Under the pieces are notes generated by a model. It made no database searches, was not told the DNA's origin, and worked only from the letters and a program-made list of their open reading frames with translations. A program made the position numbers and the translations under genes. Positions 1-10,672 of a stretch of 64,000 bases of DNA are shown piece after piece. This stretch comes from Prorocentrum cordatum (Eukaryota > Sar > Dinophyceae > Prorocentrales > Prorocentraceae), in contig CAUYUJ010000958.1 in assembly GCA_963575745.1 (NCBI GenBank), positions 514,263 through 578,262 of the forward strand, in the 5' to 3' direction. Numbering within the stretch: the stretch's first letter is position 1; every line of letters begins with the position of its first letter.

Positions 1-1
1 A

Positions 2-175
2 TGCATGACTGTGCTTGCGGGACCATTTGAGCCGGTCGAGCAAGGCGATGATGTAGAAGTCGAAGAAGATGGATCTGATCACGCTGCTGAGCCTGCCGAA
101 GGCGCTGCGCCCCCCCTCGTGGAGATAATCGCCACAGACGGACCCCGTCGCCGAGGCAGGGGCAGAAACGCGTGA
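2..175 (+). CDS. Partial 3' coding end, acidic tail with RG-rich terminus, unknown
   Basis: An open frame enters from the window's left edge and ends at TGA 173-175. The visible 57 residues include an acidic run (DDVEVEEDGSD) and end in a basic RRRGRGRNA tail. The composition is more protein-like than the GC-repeat frames that follow. An ATG at 5-7 is in frame, but the frame is open to the edge, so this may equally be a last exon. I do not recognise a family. It could be the end of a gene or part of a degraded retroelement ORF. Confidence 0.3.
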   Translation, partial: CMTVLAGPFEPVEQGDDVEVEEDGSDHAAEPAEGAAPPLVEIIATDGPRRRGRGRNA

Positions 176-1850
176 GGGCGAGGACTGATTCGCGCGGAGG
201 CAAGTCACTTCGTGTTCAGAAGCGCAGCGGCAGCTATGGCCCGCCTGACCAGCCCTCCACCGCGCGTGTTCGGGCGTGGGGGCCGACGAAGTGGCGGCTA
301 GAACAATGTATGCCATTGCGGGCATTCCGGCAGCGTGGCCCGCGCGCGACCGGCATAATTCACGCGAGCGACTGGCGCGCGTCGCCTGGCGCGCCCCCGC
401 GGCGCCGGGTCGAGCCGCGGCCGATTGGGATCTGGGGCTGGTTTGGCGAGCCCGCTGCGGCGCTGACGCCCGCGCCGCCTACGCCGGCTGCTTCGGCGGC
501 CGCCGCGGCCGCGGGGAATCCGCTGCGCCGCGGCATCGCGTCTAGAGCCAGTGGTGGCAGGGCGAAGCAGTGTCTTCGCGAGCCCTCTGGCGCGCCGATG
601 CAGCTGGCCGCCGGGCGCGCTGGTCGCCCTCGTCGAGCAGGGCTGGCTGGCAGGCCCGCCGCGGCGACCGGGGTCGGGATGCGCGGCGGCGATCAGCGGT
701 GGAAGAGCGACCGCTCAGGTGGCGGGCATGGGCGACAGGCTGAGGCGATGTCTCTGCCAGAGCCAGCCCCTGCGGAGCACGGATATGAATCGCGGGCGCG
801 CCGAGGTCATTGTTTGGCCGCTGGCCTTGTGAGTTGATGGCTGGGCGGCGCGCGCCTCCAATTCTTCCCTTGGGCGGGGCGTCGGGGGGCCCTCGACGCG
901 CCCCATTGTGCAGTGACAGGAACGCCCCCTTCCCTGCCGCCTTCGCCGCATAATGTTTTTTTCGGAGTTGGCGCGGCGGGGGGCCCGGGGGGGGCGGGGT
1001 GGGGTCTTGCCGACGCTCTCGGGACTTGCTGAAGGCTGTTCGGCATGCGCCGCCTCTTCTTCTCGGGATGTCAGCCGCAGTGCGCTGACGCCCACCCTGG
1101 CGCGACGATGTCGCGCGAGGTGCCCGCGGGGGGAGTCGTTACTGACGCCTCCCTCGCCACTGTACACAGCCCTCCACTCTTCCCCCTGCGGGGCGTAGGT
1201 AGGGCACGGATCGTCCGCAGGGGCTGTCTCCGCAGCTGTGATAGCTACTCGAACAAAATCGCGCTTGCCGGCCAGCCGGGCGGGCCTGCCGCGCGCGCAT
1301 GCGGATGCATAGTTCTTTGCTTAGAGTAGTTCCGCTTAACGGCCTTACTTGGCCATGTACTCACCATCTCGTTGCGGGTTGTTAGCTTCTCGTTGGCCAC
1401 TAGCAGAGTACTTTCAAAAAGCAAAACCACCCATCAATACCAATGCACGTTTGCCTAATACGACGATGGGTATGGACACTTTTCCACCTTTCTGCGTCTT
1501 CAGTTGAAATAGCCAGCTTCGGTCATCCGTGGGAGAACCGATGGAAGCGGACGAGCACCTGCACAGTGCGCGTCCGAGTGGAGTGGAAGTGGCCTCGGAT
1601 ATTTCTCATTTGGCATGCTCTGCAGGTCTAGGTCTAGATGCTTGCTTAGGTCTGTCGCAAACGCGCCAACTTTATCTGATGTGAGTGGTGGGATCGAGAA
1701 GGAACGGAGAGCCCCCCGCCGGGGAATTGGTTCTTGTTTCGGGTCTGTGTCGCGCGCGCGTGGGAGGCGAAGCTGCACTCTTTGGTTGGGGCGCGGCGTG
1801 GACATATGTCCGCCCCCTGGCCGAGTGGCGGGCGGGAGCCCGAAGTGTGC
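176..1850. other. No recognised gene; GC-rich then mixed sequence
   Basis: Positions 176-1240 are very GC-rich (Ala/Arg/Gly/Pro in every frame), and 1240-1850 is closer to balanced. Open frames overlap on both strands with no recognisable motif. A pyrimidine-rich tract with an AG near 1500-1520 precedes a short frame (1540-1683) that could be a terminal exon, but nothing supports it beyond openness. Confidence 0.4.
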
Positions 1851-2055
1851 CGCCGTGGTGTCCCGATGATGTCCCGTGGTGTCCCGCGGTGTCCCGCGGT
1901 GTTTCGATTGGTGTCCCGATGGTGTCTTAAGGTTGTGTCAATGGTGTCCCGCGGTGTCCCGCTGTGGTGTACCGATGGTGTCCCGCGTTGTCCCGTGGTG
2001 TCCCGCCGTGGTGTCCTGTGGTGTCCTGTGGTGTCCTGTGGTGTCCCGTGGTTCC
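1850..2055. repeat. 10-bp tandem repeat, TGGTGTCCCG type
   Basis: A degenerate tandem array of about 20 units reads TGGTGTCCCG with variants (CGGTGTCCCG, TGATGTCCCG, TGGTGTCCTG). It produces Cys/Val/Pro-rich pseudo-proteins in three frames. It abuts the ATCGAT array that follows. Confidence 0.85.
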
Positions 2056-2480
2056 TGTTTTATCGATTCTCATATCGATAGTAAGATTCGATCGTGCGGT
2101 CGATAGTGCATTCGACAGTGATATCGATAATGATATCGGTAAGGATATCAATCGTGAGTTCGATGGTGAGGTTGATCGTCATACCGATCGTGATATCGAT
2201 CGTGTGACCGATGGTGGTATCGATAGAGAGATCGGTCGTGATATCGATAGCGAGATCGATGGTACTGCCGATTGCCCGGTTGTTAATGAAACGAGTAATC
2301 AGGTCGACAGTGAGATCGATAGTGGGGGGATCGTGAGGTCGATTTTGCGGTCGATTGTGCGATCGATGAAGATATCGATAGTGATACCGATGGTGAGAAT
2401 GATAGTGAGATCGATTGTGAAATCGATGGTGCACTCGCTAGTGATATCGATTGTGGTACCGATAGTAAGGTCGATTGAAT
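2056..2480. repeat. Degenerate ATCGAT array (about 12-bp period)
   Basis: The unit is roughly GATCGATAGTGA/GATATCGATCGT, a degenerate 12-bp period that reads as repeated D-I-D-R/E-I-D in one frame. Similar arrays occur at 33515-33740 and 34795-35050. It is dense in GATC and ATCGAT sites. Confidence 0.85.
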
Positions 2481-2887
2481 GAGACGTTGGTTCCCTTCCC
2501 GAAACCCCTCATCTCCCGTCGGGTGTGGTCGTGTAGGTATGATTACGAGGCCTGTCTGCTTGCGTGCTCCCATTGCATTTTCCCCCTCTCTATTATTTAT
2601 TTATCTTCTTTTCTCTCTCTCCTCTCTCTGTCGCTCTCTCTCTCTCTCTCTCTTTCCCTGCCCTTATATTGTGCTGACTTCGAGAGTGCGTGTTCTGCGC
2701 CACTGTTTGCCAGTCCCCGCCTCGTGCGAGGCCAGTCTTGATTCATGGTGTAGCCATCTGATGTGACTAGTGTCTCTGTTTCGCGCTGCACCGCGATGTG
2801 CCGCTCCGGAGGACTACAGAAGCAGACTCAGACTTGAGGACATTTTTGTCTGCCGCAATCGTTCTCGCTTTTGTTGTCTGACTGCAG
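2481..2887. repeat. Pyrimidine-rich stretch with a (CT)n tract
   Basis: A (CT)n microsatellite lies at about 2610-2655 in T/C-rich sequence. The rest shows nothing recognisable. A pyrimidine-rich tract ending TGACTGCAG at 2887 is a good splice acceptor for the exon candidate that follows. Confidence 0.5.
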
Positions 2888-3207
2888 AAGTCCATCAATG
2901 CCTTCCAGTGTTTTTGGGGATCATCTGGGATGGCCACTGCTTGCCGCGTCCGGACATCTATTCACATTTTGGCACCGCTTCTCGATTCGTGTTTTCGCTT
3001 CGAATGTGTAAGATGCAACCCTGAAGTTGAAGATTTGTCGGGAGATTTCGTGCTGCCTGCATTAGTAACCAGGTGATTCTGACATCACTCTGCAGGAGTA
3101 TGAGGAGCAGCGACCAGAAGATAAGGAGGTCGTCTATCCTTCGAGTCGACGGGCGCGGCCGCGAGTGTTGTTCGGCGGTGCTCACTGGGATGAGCACAGT
3201 CAGACGT
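2888..3207 (+). CDS. Two candidate exons of an unknown gene (2888-3007, 3096-3207)
   Basis: Exon A (2888-3007, 40 codons) follows a T-rich tract and CAG and ends before GTAAGA. Its translation includes INAFQCFWGSSG and ends CFRFEC. An 88-nt intron (3008-3095) ends ATCACTCTGCAG. Exon B (3096-3207) reads EYEEQRPEDKEVVYP early and GGAHWDEHSQ late, and ends before GTAAGT. Consensus-like donors on both exons, in-frame joining and a non-repetitive composition make a real gene fragment plausible. I recognise no family and found no flanking exons. An alternative is a continuous frame to 3072 with a 23-nt intron, which is less likely. Confidence 0.4.
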
Positions 3208-3560
3208 GTAAGTAGTTAGGATGCAGAGCTCCAGCGCGGCTTCCCTTTCATCCTTGCCTCCCCGGCCCATCGTTGGCCTGCTTTGTCTTGATTTTGTGGG
3301 CTCGACGGCGATTCCGATGGTTCAACTTTTTCTGTAAACGAAAGATGCGTATGTATGTAAGGTGTCATCATTGTGTCAAGTCGCGCAGCAAGTTTGAGCG
3401 ACATCCAGGGTTACCCCTGCATCCCATCCCATTCGGGCCATCCATGGCCACATTCCCTGGCCGTGCCCCGCTCGCAAAGTTGCGGCACAGCCTTCAAGTT
3501 CCAGGCCCCTTGCACCCTTATCGTGCGTCCTTATGGTGCGGGATATCTGAATTGTAGTGT
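3208..3560. other. No recognised feature
   Basis: This is mixed sequence downstream of the exon candidate. No coding motif, repeat or RNA was recognised. Confidence 0.4.
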
Positions 3561-4150
3561 AGTGCGAGGTGCTTCACTGGAATTTAATGTAGCGCGATGT
3601 AAGTTGGCGCATTGTAGAATAGTTCGATGTGGTGCAATGCAATATTATGCGATGTAATGCGCTGTGACGTGGTGTAATGTAATGTAAGCTAATGTGAGGA
3701 ATATAATGTATGTATGCATGCATGTGTACATTCATGTTTTTTTGTATGGATATATACATATATGCACTATAATGTTTGATCACATTATATGATCAAGATG
3801 TGTACACGTACTTCTGTCTGCATGTATGTGCGTATGAAAACGATCATGGTTGCAGACACCCATGTATGTGTGTATGCCAGTATCCGCGTATGTATGTGCA
3901 CACTCGATTTCCCGTGGTGCACGTACGCATGTGTGTGACGTGTGTATGGTTGTTTGTATGTGTGTGTGTGCTTGTAAGGTGTGTATGTACTTTCTTGTAA
4001 TTTCCTCCAACGCATGGTAGCATATATGTATCGTGTGTAAGGTATTGGAATTTAGTGCATGTGATGCGCTGTAATGCAGCATGTAAAGTAGCTTTGTGTA
4101 ATGCGATGTAATGTAATGACGTGCAATGTGATGCATTGTATGTAGCGCAT
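3560..4150. repeat. AT-rich degenerate GCGATGTAATG/TGTATG repeats
   Basis: Stretches at 3590-3700 and 4050-4150 are built of GYGATGTAATG-like words. The middle is a decayed TGTATG/CATGTA microsatellite. Long Tyr/His/Thr-rich frames on the minus strand are repeat artefacts. Confidence 0.7.
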
Positions 4151-4550
4151 GGTACGCACGCATGCGTGCATGTATGTATGTATGCATGCATGTATGCATA
4201 CTTGCACTTATGTATGTAAGTGTGACTTTATGCAGACACGTGCGTATGCCTGAGTGTGCGTACGCATGTATGCATGTACGTATGAATGTAGATTTGCATG
4301 TGTGTATGCATGTAAATATATGTATGTATGTAGTTGTACATGTATGTATGTAAATATATGGAAAAGTTTGTGTCATACGTTCACATGATTCGAAACTAGG
4401 TGTGTCGATACTTGTATGTATGCATTCATGTACGTAAATATGCACGTGCGCCTGCATGTATGTATGCATGTATGTATGTATGTATGTATGTATGTATGTA
4501 CGTACGTATGTATGTATGTATGTATGTATGTATGTATGTTTATAACTGTA
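4150..4550. repeat. (ATGT)n microsatellite
   Basis: Imperfect and then near-perfect ATGT/GTAT repeats, purest at about 4455-4540. A CATA array at 17130-17260 is the complementary type. Confidence 0.9.
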
Positions 4551-4644
4551 TGTAATGTTATTCGTTATTCTTCTTCCATGCTTCTTTTTCCTTATTCTCG
4601 CCATACCTTGCGCATTCTCCCTATCCTCCTCAACTCTTTTTGCT

Positions 4645-4880
4645 GAGGCTCCTCCTTGGAGAGCCTGTGGGGGCCTCACACAAGTTTTTCAGGCTTTCTT
4701 AAAGCCTTCTGGAGGCCTCGTGGACGTGTTCTGGGGGCCTCTGGGGGCTTCCTCGGGCCACCCTGCCTCCAACCGCGGTCTCCCTGAACGACCGGGTCAC
4801 GATTTGGAATGCTTCGGAGGGTGTCTTGGGGCCATCTTGGGCCGCCATGGGGCTCTTGGAGGGCCATCTTGCGGCGTTTG
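4645..4880. repeat. GGCCTCTTGGGG-type short array
   Basis: Imperfect 10-12-bp words (GGCCTC, TTGGGGCC, CTTGGG) identical in type to the large arrays at 20, 27, 31 and 53-56 kb. No gene. Confidence 0.7.
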
Positions 4881-5646
4881 TCATTAAACTGACCCGAGTC
4901 TCGGTGTCGCAACAAAATTTCCAGAAATCTGTTGCGAACCCAGGATTAGGTGCATTCCCCAAGAATTATTAATTTTTGCGTACTGCGCTGCGACCCGCTG
5001 CAACATGACATCTTTGGCTTGGCATTCTGTTGTACTTTGCGGCGTTGCTTGACATGGCGTCGATTTTGCTTGGCATTCATTCGCGTGGCTTGTCATTCCT
5101 TCGCATTGCGCACCGGGGCACGAGCGGGCAGTGTGCGGGCCTACGAAGGCCTTTCGTCGCCATCCACTGCCAAACATGTCTGCAAACGTGTACGTACACA
5201 TGAACCCGTAGCCGTTGGTTTCTGGACAGCGCTCCTCGGTGCGGCACAACCGAAATTCTTCGCCGTCCCCCGACGGCGCCATCTCTTTCCCTCTTCCTGC
5301 TCCTCCTCTGGGACTCCTCCTCCTCCTCTTCCTCCTCCTCCTCCTCCTCCTCCCCTTTTTGCCTCTCCATCACTCGTTCTCCCCCACATCCGCTTCCCTC
5401 TCCTCGCTCCTCAAGGTTCCCTCCGTCCCATCCTTCGACCTCCACCTAGCGCTTTTCGAGAGCCCCGGAGGCCCCGAAAACTCAGAACTTTCGAAGACTT
5501 CCGAAAACCACCGCAGGGAAGGGGCCAAGTTTCCAAGGTCAACAACATAAGTAAAGCCTCTAGGACCAAGGTGCATGGCACGAAACGCCAATGCAGTGTT
5601 TTTTTGTTTATTTTTTGTTATATATATATATACATACACACCGCAG
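4881..5646. repeat. Mixed sequence with a CTC tract
   Basis: A TTGGCATTCNTT-like phrase recurs around 5010-5110. A (CTC)n tract lies at about 5310-5360. A short (TA)n run at about 5620-5636 immediately precedes the relict spliced leader. No gene recognised. Confidence 0.5.
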
Positions 5647-5668
5647 ACCGTAACCGTTTTGGCTCAAG
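5647..5668 (+). other. Relict dinoflagellate spliced-leader sequence
   Basis: ACCGTAACCG at 5647-5656 continues as TTTTGGCTCAAG to 5668. This matches the conserved 22-nt dinoflagellate trans-spliced leader at 20 of 22 positions (G to A at position 7, A to G at position 10). In dinoflagellates such genomic copies mark mRNAs that were trans-spliced, reverse-transcribed and reinserted. No splice donor GT follows, so it is not an SL RNA gene. The downstream sequence runs into a LINE-like ORF fragment. Confidence 0.8.
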
Positions 5669-6620
5669 CCCGGAGTGTTTGGCTGAGGGATTGTATTTAG
5701 GGGTCGCGGCCCACGAACTCACCAGAGTGACCCCGCGTGCTCAGGATACCATGTTTGCATATGACGCTCACTGCACATCTCCATCAGGAGGTACTGAGGC
5801 TTCACCCATCGCACTTTGGCAGCCACCAGTTACGTTCCCGCTTCGCTTCCACCCCGCTGGGGGCGTGCCAGACGGCGTCTCTTTTCGGCCGCATCAAGGA
5901 TCTCGTGGCGCAGGGCACTCCCATGGAACCGAAGGCCGCGCACGGCGCCCAGGTGCCCCTTGGGTAGGCCGACGACGCCCCTGAGGAGAAGCTTCCTCGG
6001 CTGGATCCTCCTGCTCGTGCGGATTGCGGATGGCGATCCATGGCCACAAGGTCCTGATCCGTGGTCTGAGCCTGGCGCTGCTGAGGGGGCGCCTCGCTCC
6101 CAGCCCGCTGGTGATGCAGGTGCCGCGCCCGCTGGAGCTGCTGCGCTCCACGCTCCACGTCTCTCGCCGCCACCACGGCTGGTGCCATCTGGGCCCTTGC
6201 CAAAGCGCAAGAAGCTAGACGTGAGCAGGTTTCAGCGCACCTCGCAGACCTCGACAAAAAGGGCTCGCCAAAGTCGATCACGACCAGACGGCCATGCGAG
6301 AACATATCGAGGTCATGCAGCGGGTGCTTGCTGTTATCGAAGCTGCACCACATGTGCAAGACGTTGAGGACGTCACGAGTTGGACCAGATACCCTTAAAA
6401 TACCGTCCTCATCATATCGAGCAAGGAGCCCTGCACCGCGGATGCCATCTCCAATTCTATCTCCAGCTGGCTCGGCGACGCCAAACTCGACCCCGACCAC
6501 TGGGCAATCGAAGGCCCCAGCCCTGGCCGTCTGTTCGTGCTCGGGATGGCTGGGGCTGCGGGCCTCGCTGCCAATAGTGGTCTCTGGCCAGTGCCGCCGA
6601 CTCAAGGGGTTTTGGAGTCG
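5669..6620 (+). pseudogene. Retroposed LINE-like ORF fragment behind the relict leader
   Basis: From about 6188 a protein-like frame reads ALAKAQEARREQVSAHLADL. After one frameshift near 6290 it continues through MREHIEVMQRVLAVIEAAP, meets an in-frame TAA (6398-6400), then reads TVLIISSKEPCTADAIS and LDPDHWAIEGPSPGRLFVL to about 6585. A heptad-like helix followed by this segment resembles the N-terminal region I associate with dinoflagellate LINE-type endonuclease/RT ORFs; this is recalled resemblance, not a search. The stop and frameshift mark it as dead. Positions 5669-6000 may be the 5' leader of the same retrocopy. No endonuclease or RT domain remains. Confidence 0.5.
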
Positions 6621-6719
6621 GTGATCTTGGAGTCGTCGGGGACGCGGTCTGGGAGGGAGGGCGCTGCATGGGAGACGCTGTTTCGTCGGGGACGCTGTTT
6701 GGGAGGTCGATCGGGCGGG

Positions 6720-8310
6720 CTACCCTCGCGCGTTTTCGCCGTCAGGGCCCCCCGCCTGTGCCGCCAGCTGGGGATCTGCGTGGCCGCGGAGAACCCGCTC
6801 CGCATTGGCCTGTGGGACTGGCGCCCGTTCGCCTCGGAGCTCGGGCGCAGCGGCCGTCAGCTCGTCGACTTCGAGATGTGCGGCTGCGACGCGGCATGGT
6901 GGAAGCCAGCCCGCGCGGGCGCCAGTTTCCCTGGCGCCGAGGTGCTCGCCCGCACCTGTCCGGGCCGTCGAGAGCACGTCATCCTGAAAGGCAAGGTCGG
7001 TGGCCCCGCGCAGCCCGCGAGGTGGCGCACCTCACTCGCAGGAGCTAGCCCGCCCAAGCTGCGTCGCCAGGTCGCGCGGGCGGCTGCTGGAGCTGCTCCT
7101 GCTTGCGCCTGACGTCGGCGCGGCGAGGGGTGGCTTGCCGATTGGCGGGGGGACCAGCTGCTGGACTTCGCCGGCTGAGCGGGGCCCTGCCCGCGCCCCC
7201 AGCGCGCGGCGCCCGCGCGCTTCCCGCAGGGCGCCGCCCTCGGCTGGGGGGGCTGCTCGAGGCGCTGCATGGGGCGGGCGGCCTATTCGGAGGGAGCTAC
7301 GCGTCCTCGCCGACGCCCGTGCCCGCGATCGCGCCCGCAAGGCGTAAGCGGCTAAGGGCGCCCAGCGCGGCCGACGCGAACCTGGGCTTCTTGCGTCGCG
7401 CCGCAGTCGCGACCGAGGCGCGGGGCACCTAAGAGAGGGCCTTCAACCTTGTGAAGCAGTTCGCGGCGGGCCGAGGCCTCTCCCCCCGCGCCATGGACGA
7501 GTGGGGCGCCATCCTCCACGACTACCTGGAGATGGAGTCACTGCAGGGCGGGTCGACCGCCGTCGGTCGGGCCTCCCACTGGCGGCGCGGCCTGGATGCT
7601 CGACTTCGTCACTCGCAACCCCGCGGCCCTCTCCTTGTTCAAGAGGGCGCTGAAAAAGTTCGCGTTCATTAGGCCCGACTTCTACGCGCGACCCCCCGTC
7701 CGCAGAGGCCGTTTGGGCCGTCGTCGGACGGCTGCTGCCGGCCGAAGCGCTGGACCGTAACCTGGCCCGCTCGCGGCTTTCGACGCGCGCCCGCGGCCGT
7801 CGAAGCTGGCGGAGACGACGGGGGCGCAGGCCATCCGCCCGAAGCCTGGGGTTCGGAGTCGAAGCTGGGCTCTGGTCGTGGTTCCAGAGGGCGGCGCGCC
7901 CGCTGAGAACGAGCAGTTCGATCAGGGGGCGATCCTAGGCGCCCACGGCCGGGGCTCTGCCGCCGACGTCGTCAGGGAGCCGGCTGTCAGGGCGGGCCCA
8001 GCGACCGCGCCTTTGCTGCACCTCTCGCTTGCAAAGGTCGAGCAGATCTTCCGCAGATGCGGCCGCGTCGACGGCGCGCGCCTCGCCCCGCGCCGTCGCG
8101 TGACATGCAGTGCAGCAGCTCGACGCTTGACGCCGTGATGATGCGAGACGATGGTCGGTGGTCAATCCGGTCCGCCGGTATGTCGAGCCGGCCGAGCTCC
8201 TCCGTCAGCTCGCGAAGCTCGATCGGTCCGCGGTGACTGAGGCCCCTCGCCGTGCCGCACGTTTGCCGTCGGAGGTGTGCCGCCGTTTTAAGGAGCGGCT
8301 CCCTCGGTAA
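6720..8310 (+). pseudogene. 3' fragment of a tyrosine-recombinase retroelement
   Basis: In order: a segment reading ENPLRIGLWDW and VDFEMCGCDAAWWKP (about 6790-6910), of a type that precedes the recombinase in dinoflagellate retroelements; an N-terminal recombinase-like part reading FNLVKQFAAGRGLSPRAMDEW (7440-7660); HWAL-type core sequence WALVVVPEGGAP (about 7868-7905); and the C-terminal end with GRWS, then after a frameshift RRYVEPAELLRQLAKL (8176-8223), stopping at TAA 8308-8310. The Tyr codon at 8179-8181 sits where the family's nucleophile is expected. Frameshifts and stops show it is inactive. No RT is upstream, so it is a truncated copy. Confidence 0.65.
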
Positions 8311-8459
8311 ATCGTCATCCCTCATTCCTCTTCCTCCTGCCTGTCTTGCCGCTGCCGTGGCAGGGTCGTCTCTGCGCCCCACGGCGGTGCCACTCCCTCG
8401 GCTTCTGGACTCTTTTCCTCGTTTTGTTTTGGGTTCTGTCCCAGGACACGATTTCGCAT

Positions 8460-8880
8460 AATATCGGCGTATCACCAATTTTGGACAGTGATGCGCGTGT
8501 CAGAATGACTCGTCTGAGGTGGCCTTGTCGGGCCCTAGGTACTTCACCACCCGTCGTGGCGCTTGCATGGTATGCCGATCGGGGCATCACAAAGACATCG
8601 ATCTTCGCTCTGGTGTTTTATCCGTGTCTGTATCGGACCGCAGCTCGCTCTCCTTCTTCCGTCCCCGCCGCCGCCTTGTGTTGTTGGTCGGTCGGGCCTG
8701 CGCACCCGACCTCCTTCCAATTTCTTATGTGTCGAGTTGAGGTGGAGTGTCGCTGTCCTGGGGCAGTGACGTACGTGTTTGAATGACTCGTTTGACGTGG
8801 CCCTGCCGGGCCCAACGGAATTTCGCCACGGCGTGGCGCTGGCATGGGATACCGATCGGGGCAGTGAAAAGACACCGGTG
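8460..8880. repeat. Direct duplication of about 110 bp, offset 277 bp
   Basis: Sequence at about 8494-8610 (GTGTCAGAATGACTCGTCTG onward, including GCTTGCATGG and CCGATCGGGGCA) recurs diverged at about 8771-8878. The segment between is unrelated. Both copies are open in one frame, but no protein family is recognised. Confidence 0.6.
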
Positions 8881-10109
8881 AGTTTTGCAGCATTCAAAAT
8901 CGAGAACTCGAAGGGACCTGAGGACACTCCAACTCGTGTTGCAGGGCACGTTGGCGGATGTTACACAAAAAAGAGATGCAGGGTGCAGTTGGCAGCGCAG
9001 GGTTTTGCCCTGATTTTTTTGTGGGCGTTTCAGCCAGGGCCTCACCCTATGAGGTGTCGAGGGGGTGATGTTTCGCCCTCGGCGCTCGCCGGCGGAAGTA
9101 ACAACACGGGGCGTTTTTGCTGGCGGAAGTTCGGCAGGAGCTCGGTTGGAAGTCGGGGGGGAGACCCGCAAGAGAGGACAACGCTGGTGTACCCAGACAT
9201 GAGATGCCGTGTTCTGTTTCCACGACGTTGGCCCCCGGAGCTCCCGACCCCATATGATTTTGAAACCCCGGTCGAGGATCAGTTCTCCCTAGCATCGCCG
9301 CAGGATCGCAGTTGTACGAACCATGCTTGGACGACGAATCGCCGCATGATCCCGGCGTTCTGTGCTGCCCGGCATCGAAAGGGTCAGCTGGCAGAGGTCT
9401 GGATTGCCGTGGCCTGCCTTGGTGCCCCCGTGCCCCCGTGGGCGGCGTAGGCTGCGGCGCCGCGCGGCGCCAGGGCGCGCCGCACGGTAGGACGACATCA
9501 CCGCCCAGTCGTCCCAGACCTCCCTGGACCTGATAGAGGATCGCGGGGGGTGGGTCTGCGAGAACATGCCACCTCGAGGTTCCAGGGCTCCATGGCCGAG
9601 GGTTTGAGTTTTCTCTAGTTCGCCACTTTTGGGGGCGCCCGGAGGTGCTCCCGCGACCACGGCTGGATTCTTTTAGAATTTGTTTACACAGCGCACCACA
9701 GGACAGGGATTCGAAGGGTTTGTACATCCCACCGTCGCAAGAAATAGCGCGATTTCCATGTTTGTCGTATGTTCGGCCCGCTTTTGTGCCCGGGGTCACT
9801 ACGTGAGAAAACGACTCACGAGTCTCTCCTTGACGCTCCCGACGTCGGAGGAGAGGGTACCTACCCGTTTGTGGGATTCCTGTGAGCGGGCTAATCGGCT
9901 TTTTCTTTTTATTTTTGCCTCGGACTTGGATCTCAAAGCTGATGAGTTCGCAACCGATGCTGGCGCAAAGATGACAAGTGGATGCAGAAACAGAGAGGAA
10001 GAGACTTATGTTCCCTCCCGAGGGCCTTCCCTCCTCCTCCTTCCCCCCCCGTCGTTCTCCTCCGCTGCTCCTCCTTCTCATTCACTCTTCTTTAGTCAAA
10101 ATGCAACAC
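8881..10109. other. No recognised gene
   Basis: Positions 8882-8960 resemble 19141-19205 loosely (TTTGCAG.ATTCAA, GAACTC, ACTCGT), suggesting a dispersed repeat. Open frames at 8779-9450 and 9680-10110 show no family motif. The sequence at 9700-10000 is less GC-rich than its surroundings. Confidence 0.4.
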
Positions 10110-10272
10110 TCAGGAGGAAAAGAAACACACAGACACAATTAATCCTCGATTCCCCAGAAAATATGGGAAAATATGGGAAGTGGGGGGGAAGACAGAAACC
10201 CAGAAAATATGGGAAAATATGGGGGATATTTTTATTTGTGTGTATTTATTTGTGTGTCCCAGTTCCCCTTCA
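10110..10272 (+). mobile_element. SINE-like short element, copy A
   Basis: A 163-bp copy beginning TCAGGAGG and ending CCCAGTTCCCCTTCA. Inside are an ACACACAGACACAATTAATC block and two repeats of CCAGAAAATATGGGAAAATA, then a TATTTATTTGTGTG block. The ends are imperfect inverted complements (AGGGGAA). Related copies are at 10486, 29445, 36903, 51891 and 60298. It has no coding capacity. Confidence 0.75.
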
Positions 10273-10329
10273 AACACAGCAGTACAAACATGACTGCTTT
10301 CGGAAAGCCGCGCGCGTACTTTTTGTTGG

Positions 10330-10445
10330 TCGGCGCGGGACCCCCCGTCACCGCGACTCCTGGCGGCGCCTCTGGCGCCGCCCCCCCGGCGCTCTCCGAG
10401 GACAGGGGGGCCCACCGTCGACCCGAGAGGAGATCCGCGGGGACG
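10330..10445. repeat. Decayed GC foldback element
   Basis: TTGGTCGGCGCGGGACC, GGCGGCGCCTCTGGCGCCGCC and CGAGAGGAGATCCGCGG recall the foldback family at 14868, 15413, 35732, 60574 and 63433. The arms are too diverged for clean limits. Confidence 0.4.
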
Positions 10446-10485
10446 TGCTGCGGCTGCTGTTTTTGGTACGTTTGGTTCTCCTCCT

Positions 10486-10647
10486 TCAGGAGGGGAAGAA
10501 ACACACAGACACAATTAATCGGCGATTCCCAGAAAATATGGGAAAATATGGGAAGTGGGGGGGAAGACAAAAACCCAGAAAATATGGGAAAATATGGGGG
10601 ATAATTTTATTTGTGTGTATTTATTTGTGTGTCCCAGTTCCCCTTCA
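10486..10647 (+). mobile_element. SINE-like short element, copy B, with 25-bp target duplication
   Basis: A 162-bp element, nearly identical to copy A, from TCAGGAGGGG to CCCCTTCA. It is flanked by direct repeats of 25 bp (10461-10485 and 10648-10672; both begin TTTTGGTACG) that differ at one base. The repeats bound the element exactly, which fixes its ends and shows it inserted as a unit. Long duplications of this kind fit target-primed retroposition; this is inference. Confidence 0.8.
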
Positions 10648-10672
10648 TTTTGGTACGTTTGTTTCTCCTCCT

